Of a DNA stretch of 64,000 nucleotides, positions 24,601 through 36,600 are shown in pieces. The stretch is from Owenia fusiformis (lineage: Eukaryota; Annelida; Polychaeta; Sabellida; Oweniidae), in the NCBI GenBank assembly GCA_903813345.2, contig CAIIXF020000009.1, positions 22,781,759-22,845,758 on the forward strand, read 5' to 3'. The notes beneath the pieces were generated by a model. It had not been told where the DNA came from and searched no databases. It was given only the letters and a program-made list of their open reading frames with translations. Made by a program: the position numbers and the translations under genes. Each line of letters begins with the position of its first letter. The stretch's first letter is position 1.

Positions 24601-27600
24601 CCCTACCTTGAGATTTCATACCTCATTGATTTTGATTATTTTATATGTTTACCTCATGTGAGGAAAATTTTCGGTGATTTGGTATGATCATTAATGCAAA
24701 TGCTCATGATGTCAATTTATTTTTGAGTTTATAATCAAACTTTCGAGAGATGGATCGTAAAATTTTAAGAGGTGTCAGGAAATCTCAGAGTAGGGATACA
24801 TGTACATTCTAGAAATAGCGCATATATACAGCTAGTTTAGTTATCTCTTCTCTTCAAGTTGTTGCATCTGCTTTTTAACTCTCACCTAACTAGAGTTCTA
24901 AATACATGTACTGTATAGTAATACTAGCATATCATGCAGACTAGACAAATAGTATGTGTAGAATAAAAATAATTTTGCTGCAAAATGTACATTTTTAGAA
25001 TAATGTCATAAATATGTATACATGTACATTACAATTAAATAGCAAAGAAAATAGTTATCTTATGAACAATTACACTTATTTAATAATTATTCAATATTAG
25101 ATTATTAAATTATAACACTATACCTTATTTGTTATTTATATTTTTTTGGCAAATTGGAAATAATGTTAATTTTATTTACTCATTTGAGTTTTTTGAAAAT
25201 GAGAGCTCAGGAAATAAAAAATAAAATATTGCATAAACAAGCTGGCAGAGAATTAAGGAAAGGTGCAAAACCATAATAAACAAATGCAAGTTATAAATCA
25301 AATAATAATTAATATAAGTTTTATGGAGATCAACCTCTATAAACATTCCAAATTTTATTCATTTTGATGATGTTTTTGGTTGCTAGGTAACCACTGCTGA
25401 AACGAAGTTATGAATGCTACTGGTATCTGTTAGTGTGCTCACTGTGCTATATTTAGTGCGTAACTTCCAAGTATGGATGTATGGGGAAAGTTGATCTCAA
25501 TAGATAACTTAAAGCATGGCAGACTACTAGACCTCCTATAAGGGGGAACTGAGAATTCTGTTCCAACACCAACTTTTTATCTTCTACTTGTTTCATAAAT
25601 GGTTATTATAATCGATTGGATTATTTCAATAATTTGCATTCAAACATTTGGTTCTGTTTAAATGTATTATGACTTTTCGATAATATTAGTTACACATAAT
25701 ATACATGTATTGATAATCTAAAAATTATTTTATTTTCCATTTATTCAACAGGTACGAAGAAGCAGATAAGATTTCAGGCAAGCCTTGATGGACTCCCCCT
25801 CCCCATGATCCCAATTCCTTATCAGGGTGAGTTATATATACATGTGTACACAAGTGCTTGTGTATTTCAAGAACTGTAGAAAACAGACGGTTACATCGGA
25901 TTCTTGCATGAGGTTCTGCCCATTAATAATTCATTGATTAAATAGACCCTGATTCATTTAATTGCAATATTCAAATATTATTGCACAATGTTATTGATAC
26001 TTTTTGATCTATTGAATTTATATAGGATTAAATAACATATTGATAATACATATGAATTAATTGATTATTAAAATGTATATGCTTTAAAGTAAAATAAAGA
26101 CAAAGTAAATAATATTTAATTTATTCATTCTGATGTCATTGGAATGACTTATTGGTCAGAATGACTAAGTTATGAATGCTTTAAAGTTCTATTTGCATTA
26201 AGTAAATAAGCATTAGTACTTATGTTATCAGTTTTATATTAGTCTTTATTCATAAATGAAATACTTTAATAAAATATAAACTATATGATTTACTGCCTGT
26301 AATTCACAGCTGTCTGCTTTTCTCAAGTTTTATTCTTTATTTTAATATTTAAGCATTGATTGGTGTGCCATCTTTTTCAGTATCAGATGCTAAAAGTGAG
26401 TAGCTTGTATTTCAAGATTCTAACCATGGCCTCAGCAGTATGGACTCATGGTTTCCTAAAGTGACTGTTATAGATGGGGTAGAGGTAAATGTAAGCATTG
26501 GACCTTGTTTGAGAATAACTTTGTGATACAGCTGTATTAATGCTTTAACATGAATTAGTAAAAGCATCTGTATAAACATAAACATAAAACAATTATTGCA
26601 ACCATGAAACATGGTCAGTACTGCAATGCAAAACATAAAGAAAAAATTCTTGGATTTTCTCGGATTTGCTCATTATAAGGCTCATGGGTCTGCATGTGTA
26701 TTATGAGGGAAAATATAACAAAAATTTAGCCTTATTTCAATTCAAACACCAATTGCCTTATTACGAGTAAATCAAATATGTGATTAAACTTCATCAATAA
26801 AATAAATCAAATAAACATAAGGAAGTGAGTAAACATGAATTATAATTATGAACATTGTGATTTTGAGGAGTCAAAATTGTATGATGTTTAGATAATACAA
26901 ATTTTAATCAAAAAATGTATTATTTTGATTATGTTAGTCTAAAATGATCACAGCACATAATATAATGTCGCACGGGCATAGACAGAATCTAGAAGAGACA
27001 AATCTTAATATGTGAGACATATTTAAGCTTTTTGCATTATATTTCTCTTAGACTCCATTCTCATAATGTCAATTGAAAAAATGTCTGAATAAATATGTTC
27101 TGTAAAGTAATGTTGAGTCTAATGTCCCACCGGCCTCAATAGTATATGTACTCTCAATACTTGCTTGGCTAAGCCCCTCATTTAGTTGTGATAAACACAT
27201 TAGACTCTATAGATTAAATTATCTCCGATTTGAATGACTAATATAGGAATAAACTACAGTTCATAAGCATCATGAAATTAATCATCCTCTAAGTATGTTT
27301 GTAACATAGGGATCGAGCTGGGTCCAATGAAGCAGAAATTCTAGAAGAAAATGTCAATTTAAAGTTTCCTACAAATAGGTGTTGCTTGAAATTTGCCATC
27401 CTTTTGGCACCAATGGGATCATGGAACCAATATCAGAACCCTTGTCCTTTCTGAAATGTTAGATACAATTTACTGAAATATGGTTCTTCATGGATAGTGG
27501 GAACTTCTCCATCTATAAAAATAATAGATGGATAGAGAACTTCTCACCACCCATGGGTTCTTGTTCTTGTCGTTACAATTGTGAAATTGTAGACTATTTT

Positions 27601-30600
27601 AGCTTTTATCAAATATAACTAAACAGTAGACGTCATTTTATGATTCTACCATTATGTAAAACCTATAATGTCATGAAATTATTTAGATAAAATATGAAAA
27701 AAAGAAAATGACAAATCTATTACCTTGGTTTAATGCCAGTCCTAAATGAACAAAACCAAAATATATGATGTTATCTGTGATAAAATATTTCAGTTTAGTC
27801 CAGTATTAACGGTTACTGTTAATAAAGCTTGAATTGTAATAGAGGAGATAATTCAAGAAATTCAGGAAATTTTGTCTGTCTTATTTGGAATAGGAGCAAC
27901 AAGTGAACTGTATAATTGAAGCATGAATGCATACTGAGCCCGCACTTTCTTCAAATATGAATAATGAGCCAGGCCAGGGTGGCATAACTAGGTGAATGGA
28001 TTTGTTTGGCTTTTGTTCAGAGACATGTTACATTAAAAACACATCACAAGTTATATAGAAGAAAGGAAGAGAAATAGAGATACATTAAAACGTGAGAAAC
28101 ATATGTGGAGATAGAGTCAGGTCAAGAGAAATAAATAATATTTGTTAAAATATAAATTGAGATCAACAGAATGAGGCTGATAATTTATACCTATCACAGT
28201 TTAAAATGCCAATAATAAATCAACTAAGGTTGAACAGTGTTAATTTTATTTTAATCAATCCATCAGGCATGTCAGAGGATGACTTGAGATATCTGAATAT
28301 TAAAATGCGAAAATTAATTAAAAAATTCAAATATTGATAAAAACAAATGAGATGCACAAAGAATGCATGATGTGCTTTTTATTTTCCAAAAGAGCAGAAT
28401 GGGTGGATTTTGATTGACACACAATGGACTGTTTTAAAAATGTTTTATTTATTTTCCCTGGCTATGGTAACACTATAATCAATATATAAATACAAAATAA
28501 TGTGTTGATAAGGTGGATATACAGGGTGGGCCAAAAAAACACCCCCCTAGCCATTACTCCTGATAAATATTTATTTTTTAACATGTACACCAACAATGAT
28601 ATATCATTTTAAAGATAATTTAATTTGCAACAAAATGATATATAATAGCACTATTTTCAACAACCCCATATAGAAATATAACCAATTATGTGACATGGGG
28701 GTCAAAAAACACCTTTTCAATTTTCATCAATTTTGCGAACAAAAGCCTATTTCTACCAAATTTTACTGGTCAGTTAAAAATTGCAACATTGTCATGAGTC
28801 TTTCATAATTGGATATTATATATTGTTTTCATTCAGTTTTTGAATCATGCATGCTCAATAAACATGTGTATGCTTATAAAACAAATTAATTTCTTCTTCA
28901 GTCTGTTCAAATATGGCCCAATAGACCCACCCCCTGGACCCATCCTCTGATCAGATTATTCGCTTAAGACGCGGAAGCCATTGGTTGATGGTATAATTGA
29001 TGGATGTATGCGGAAGTACCATTCAACTGCTAGTTATTCTTTCTTTTAGTTCCTCTACATCCCTGATAGGCTGGGTATCTTTAAATACCAACTGTTCTAG
29101 ATACCCCCAGGTGTGGTAATCAACATTATTGGCATCTGGACTGCCAGTAAGCCATTTGTCCGGGCTAGAGATGGTTTCATTTCGAATCTCCAAAAACTCC
29201 AGGGTAGCATTGAACCTGTGTGATGAAGCACTTTCCTATCAGAAATTAAATTATTTCACATGTTTTTATATATCCTTGGGGAGTCCTTTTTAACACCTCA
29301 TGTCATTAACATTCAGAGTATATTTTTGCTCTTGGTTCAACAAAAACAGGGCCTGTATGGTCTTTTCTTTTTGGGAAACACCGTGTGGACACCACTACCC
29401 TTTCAGAAAAATGTCATCTCGATTTGAGTAGCCTTTTATTGCAAATGTCCCTATTCTTGCTTACTGATATATAGAGTCTATCCTGTTGATTACATGTACA
29501 TGTATAGTACTTGGGGCATTTAGAACAGTTGGTCTATGAAGATCACTAGCCTATCAGGGATGTAGACAAACTGAAAGAATGAATAATTAGGAGTTTGATG
29601 GTACTTCCACAGAGATCCATCAATTACACCAATGGATTTCGGTTCTTTAGCGAATAATCCAATCAGAGGATTGGTCCGAGTGGTGGGTCTATTGAGCCAT
29701 ATTTGGACAGATTTAAGAAGAAATTAATTTGTTTTATAAGCATACACATGTTTATTGAGCATGAATGGTTCAAAACCTGAATGAAAACAATATATAATAG
29801 CCAATTATGAAAGACTCATGACAATGTTGCAATTTTTAACTGAACAGTAAATTTTGGTAGAAATAGGCTATTGTTCGCAAAATCGATGAATCGATCGTGT
29901 TTTTTGACCCCCATGTCACATAAATGGTTATATCTCTAGCCAGGGTTGTTGAAAATTGTTCTATTATATATCATTTTGTTGCAAATTAAATTATCCTTAA
30001 AATGATATATCATTGTTGGTGTACATGTTAGAAAATAAATATTTATCAGGAGTAACGGCTAGGGGGGTGTTTTTTTTGGCCCACCCTGTATATTGTATCC
30101 GAAAACTGAAATATTTACATCTGATTTATGCATTAAATGGGGGTCAATGGTCATACATAAACAGGCAAGCAGCACAACAAACTAAGAAGTAAGTAAACAG
30201 AAAAACTGAACCTTTAATACAATGATAATGCAAAGGAAAGATGTCTGTTTAGCTGTACATAAAGTATACAAGGGTGACATCTTTACAATACTTTTACATT
30301 TTTCCATTACTAAAGTCAACAAGATGAAACTTTCTTTCTCACTTTAGTCTAGTTCTTTACTTCAGTTCAACAATATCAAATCTTACTCGATAGCAATTAG
30401 TAGACATGTATATTAAAATCAATTAAAACAAACTTTATACAATCAATTGTAACTTTAGTTATTTTTCATATCATGATTTTGTATCATGATACATGTCTTA
30501 AAATTTGTCTTACCTCTTGAGCTGAAGTACCACATTACCTCCTGTCTTCTTGAGTACATCTAGAGCTTCAACATGGGTGAGATTACTGACATCATGGCTG

Positions 30601-33600
30601 TCCACCTTGGTCAAGATGTCTCCGATCTTAACCTCCCCCTCTGCCGGGGATCCTAAGGACACCTGTAATGAAAGGGAAATAATATCTAGAATTTCCTGAG
30701 TACATCTATACTATCTTGAGTATATCTAGAGAGCTTATATATAGGTGAGATAACTGTTATCATGGCTGTCCACTTTGGTCAAGATGTCTCCGATCTTAAC
30801 CTCCCCCTCTGCCGGGGATCCTAAGGACACCTGTAATGAAAGGGAAATAATATCTAGAATTTCCTGAGTGTAGCTACACTATCTTGAGTATATCTAGATT
30901 ATCTTGAGTACATCTAGAAAGCTTATATGTAGGTGAGATTACTGACATCATGGCTGTCCACCTTGGTCAAGAAGTCTCCGATCTTAACCTCCCCCTACGC
31001 GGGGATCCTAAGGACACCTGTAATGAAAGGGAAATATCTTGAATACATCTAGATTATCTTGAGTACCTCTAGAAAGCTTATATGTAGGTGAGATTTCTGA
31101 CATCATGGCTGTCCACCTTGGTCAAGAAGTCTCCGATCTTAACCTCCCCCTCTGCTGGGACACCTGTAAGGAAAGGAAATATCCTGAATACATCTAGATT
31201 ATCTTGAGTACATCTAGAGCTTCTATGTAGGTGAGATAACTGTTATCATGGCTGTCCACCTTGGTCAAGAATTCTTCAATTGTAGCATGAAAGCCCATGA
31301 TTGTAGCCTCCCCTCTGCAGGGATTCCTAGAGACACCTGTAATGAAAGGGAAATATCTTGAATCTATCTAGAATTTCCTGAATATAATATAATAGCTATA
31401 ATATCTTGAGTACTATTGAGACTATTTTGAGTATATTTAGAGCCTCTCTAATACCCTGACCCCTGTTTTATTTTGGTTATTTGGTTACGTTAATAAATTT
31501 CCCAAAGGGGTGTAGAATTAGGTATATCTTGTGATATGATATAAAAACATATCTTTTGGGAATAATATCAAACTTTCACCAAAGTCTGCCTAGATCATCA
31601 TGAATGATGATATTCTAAATCTGGCTACATCTAAATCTCAAGTCACACACAATTAGCAATATTTCCCTCCTAAACATTTTCCCCATTGACTCCTATGTTA
31701 TGGTCTCTCTCTGTAGCAAGAGTAAATATGAACAGTAGCTTGAACCAGCCCCAAAGGTGTTCACTTATCTCTGTGTTATTAACAGCCTCGGATTATAATA
31801 GTTGGTAATGGGTATGTTGATTTGTTTGTACTTCAAATTCCTTGTGTACCAATTAACATATGTTGTTGTGTAACGACAGCATATTCTCTTGCAATGCCCT
31901 GTTTTTCATTTCTTATATTCTTGTCTGTTTTCAGGAAGGTTTATTCCTGCTCATTTGGAGTATGCAATAAAAATCTCCTATTGCCTCTGATCAGTAAATC
32001 TCATCTCAACGTTGTCATTTGTGCATCCTCGATATGTAGAGGATACTATGATACAAGATACTATTAATTGATTAATAAAAAAATGAAAAAATGAAACAGG
32101 GAACCTGTATAAATATGCTTAGCAGTTTTTTGTTTGTTTTGGAGAAGATCCATCCTCATTATTACTTACTTACCAATACTGAACAGCAAACAATGAGATA
32201 TTAATCACTTATTAATGAGATATTAATCACTTTACTTACTAGCTTTTAATTACCCAGTTAAACACTAATTTTTGACATCAGAAATCTTTGGATAAATATC
32301 ATTTTCGCTATGCACTTTCTCAGTTGTAAACAACAGTTTCATAATTACTTACAATACATAAAACAAAATGCTAAAATAAATTCTGCACTTTATAGTTCCT
32401 TGAGAGGGAGAGCTATTCCCGTGGCCTGGCACACACAACGCAAGCAACCTGACATTTGGGAGTCTCTCTCTACAGGTTAGAAAAATAGATCAGTTAATAG
32501 AAAGTGTTTCACTGTAAATCATGCGTTTTTAACAAAGCAGACATTTATCCAAGCTAATTTCAAGTAAGGTATGTGGTCGCTGTAACATGATTGCTTATGT
32601 TGCTGTTTGATCTTGTTCAACGTGATGAATTACATGTTCAATTCTGTTAACCTGTTAATATGTAAAATGCTTTGTCTCGAGATCAATAGCAGGTTAATAC
32701 TCCAAATCAATTCATGTGGAGCTTATGTGTTTTATTCAAAATGAAACACAGTTCAGTAAAACTTGTATAACTACTATTCAAGTACATTGCTCATCACTTT
32801 TGTTCATCTTTTGTACATTGTTCATCACATTTGTTCATCTTTTGTTCATTGTTCATCACATTTGTTCATATTTTGTACATTGTTCATCACATTTGTTCAT
32901 CTTTTGTACATTGTTCATGACATTTGTTCATCTTTTGTACATTGTTCATGACATTTGTTCATCTTTTGTACATTGTTAATCACATTTGTTCATCTTTTGT
33001 ACATTGTTCATCACATTTGTTCATCTTTTGTACATTGTTCATCACATTTGTTCATCTTTTGTTCATTGTTCATCACATTTGTTCATCTTTTGTACATTGT
33101 TCATCACATTTGTTCATCGTTTGTACATTGTTCATCACATTTGTTCATCTTTTGTACATTGTTCATCACATTTGTTCATCTTTTGTACATTGTTCATCAC
33201 ATTTGTTCATCTTTTGTTCATTGTTCATCACATTTGTATGTTCTGTGCTAACATTGACCATTGCCATGGATTCACATTTAAATCCCTGAATATAAAAACA
33301 GGATAGGACGTGTTGTCATTTTGCAAAGGTGTTTATATTCATATGTTTTACTGTATACTGTAAAACATATACAGTAAAACCTATCTTAATGAACAACCCT
33401 CTCTTGGGAACACCTGTGTCTAGTAAATACCCTTCTTCGATCATGTTTTGACTGAATGAATTCAATTGATCTGGCCTGGCCGTGAGCCAACCCACTCCAT
33501 GCATGAACGCTTACAATCAGTATACCTATTAAAACCTATTTATAGGATAAATATTCAAGTGAACACCGACCAGCACTGAACATTTTTTCCTGACAATATA

Positions 33601-36600
33601 ATGTTCAATATACACAGGTTTTACTGTACTCAGTACATTTTGTTCACATTATTTTTGTTCATTTTTGGTAATTTGGGTTTGAACTTTTTAAAGTCATGTC
33701 TAATGATATGATGAGTAAACATTTGAGATTTGAATTAATAATATTTCTAAATTCTTATGATGAATATGATACATTTTATCCTCTTATGAATATCGTTCAT
33801 CTCTCCCTTTTGGTTGTGGTTACTCGTGGTTGATATAATATACTCATACATGGATAAAAATGAAATCCTTCAAAAATCATAGTGGATATCCTCTATGTCT
33901 TGGATTGTGAGCAAAGATTTCATCTTTAATATGGTATGCCATTGTGGGAACCACAGCCTTATCCTTTGGAGTTCAAATCTCAAGCATTAGATAAAAAATG
34001 GCTCTGATAAATCAGAATATGGTATGCTGGTGTATGAATAACATCCTAACTAAAGAATGGACCAGCAAGGGTAAAGGGCATGATTTATGCATATTAGGTA
34101 TATCGGGGCATATTTTGAGGGTAAAGGAATTGCATTGCATGGAAGTGTTGCATTGGTACATATTGCATTACTGGCTGAAAGGGTACATGCATACATGGAC
34201 ATAGGATTAAATTATTGGATGCAGGACCCATCCGTGATTGTATTAAATTGAGTATAAAATGGTATTGGGACACATTCAAAAATAATACATTTTGTATGAA
34301 TATAAGCCATATGCCATAGGCAAGGACCACAATGCAGCGCCATTACGGCAAATCATCTTTATTACCTTTAAATAAAGACAAAAAGTCATATCATGCACGT
34401 TTGACTTTGGACACAGGTGACCACCATATCAATTTCAATGTTTCTCTCCTAAAGGGATCAATGCTAAGGCATTTTTATCAATTACAATTTTAACATCATG
34501 GTAGATAGCTGTGTTTTATGTAAAAGCAGGCCAACTGTATGAACAGGTGTTCAGTAGTCTAGTTCTACATATCTAGCCATTCAGGTATTCCCATCAATCA
34601 TCTATGTAGTCTGTATGTACAAGCTTTTCTTGCTTCTTCAAGCTTTTGAAAATTGCTTATATTTCTCATGTTTCTTGTACCCTACATTCTTTCAGTGTTT
34701 TGAGTTTGCATACTGCTTTTGCTTTAACAACTTTCATCTATAAGTTTTTGGTGTGGGAGGGCAGTAAAAGCAAAACTTGTATTGTCAAAAGTTTTAATAA
34801 TATCTATGTCAATCAATAATCTGGAAATTAAAGCAGATACAGAGAAACCTGTCTTAGTGAAGATCTCTTTCTCGTGAACAGCTGTCTCTAGTGGAAAGTG
34901 GACACCCTTTCTTCACACATACACTACTGACTTCTATATAAATTACTCTCTCTCTCTCTGTATTGAACATCTACTAACATTGAACTTCAAAAAAAAGTTC
35001 AATATATACAGGTTTTACTGTATATAATTTAACAATGATAGAGAATTTGAACAGTATATGATTTAAACCTTAACAAAATAATATTTCTGTTTTGCAAAAA
35101 AATCTAAAATCTAGGGAAAATGGCACAGGCCTTTTTTCTCAATAACTCGCAGGTTGAAGTAACCAAATGCTCCAAATATTTGTTCAAGCGAAAAGGTCTT
35201 CAGGTTTGGATCATATATTGTATCAACACTTGGTCTGTTACAAAAAGCAATGTTTGAAAATGTTTTAAGTAGACTCAATCTTGATAATCCAGCCTGAAAA
35301 TAATTAACTGTATGTACTTGCTTTTTTCAATACATTTTAATCTCAGCTGTGTTATACAATTAAATCTGATGAACCTTTTCTGCAGACTCACCCAGTGCCT
35401 CTTACAGTGTGTCTATCTGTGTAGGAAGCCAGTAAACACTGATTCTTTTATCTTATCTAGGTCATAAGGGCTTTGTTGATGGTACATTTAGTAAAATGGC
35501 AGGCATAAAACTTCACTTTTTCCCTATCTTTAGGTGGAAGTATGACAGGTTTATTGTAAATGTCTTCAATCATTTTGTAGACTGTGTGGAAGTAGTGTTT
35601 AACAGAATTAGGATGGTGTGGTTCATGTTTTAAATCAGAGTGGGTGGTGAGATACTCTCTGTAAACCAGCAAAATTTGAGGAGGGCTGGGTGTATTTTCT
35701 TTACTCCTTTCCTTTATAGTCAATGCCTAATGTCAATTTAAACCCCTCTCATTCTTAGTGAACCTTTCTGAACACCTGAACATTTCTGCAACATATGTGC
35801 AAAGATTGACCTTAAATTTTGTATCTAACATAATAGTTATCACTGACAGATCTTATGGGAGGGATAGGGGTAGGGGTAGGGGGGATGTATTAGAGGCATT
35901 TCTCAATAAAACTAAAATTCCCCATTTTCTTATATTTTCAAAAAGGGGCCCAGCCTTGTCACTTTCAGATCTGTCCTTTTGTGGTTTGTTCTTTACAAGG
36001 ATTGCCATGTTGCATAAGCTATCCCTTATCTGCTTTATGTTGTCATATTTCCTTTTGCCCATTGGTTATTTTCATACCTATATTGTTATTGATTTGACTA
36101 CATCAAACTATAGAAATACCTTATCTTGAGTGTAACAACTATGACTAGCCTTCATGCTTTAGGGTATGCAGTGTACCATCTAAACTCCTACCTTGCCACT
36201 CATGGAGTTGTCTATCACAAGACTTTATACATCTTTCACTTCAAACATCTTCAACATATATCTTGTTACTATGGCGATGTAAAGATGAAATAATACTCAG
36301 TAGTGGTACATCAGTATCATTTATTTAATGCAAACATACTTTCAATAATATGAGTTATGGGGTCAACTCTACCTTGAAATCATTTGGATTTGGGGATTTT
36401 TTCTATATGGGTAACAGGTATGTCTGTCTCTTACACAGAGAGGGACTTAGTTTGTAAGATGAGTACTAGTATTAGTATTGTGATTGCGACCATGGACTCC
36501 CTAATCACTTCACCAGTTGTGTTGGTCAAGGTGACCAGGGGGGTACAAAGTAGATGAGTATAATTGCATGTTAGTGAATACTTATCTTATGATCCAGTGA

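Larger units (their letters stand above)
24405..30513 (-). other. Gene A intron 2
   Basis: 6.1 kb, mainly non-coding. Holds two possible plus-strand exons (25752-25826, 26381-26484) and the palindromic mariner-derived element at 28522-30088. Confidence 0.5.

Noticed and set aside
32782-33236. Regular direct repeats that might suggest a CRISPR array
   Set aside because: Units are contiguous with no unique spacers, and the setting is an animal intron.
32716-33306. Several overlapping open frames rich in Phe, Ile, His and Cys
   Set aside because: They are translations of the 31-bp minisatellite in all three frames.
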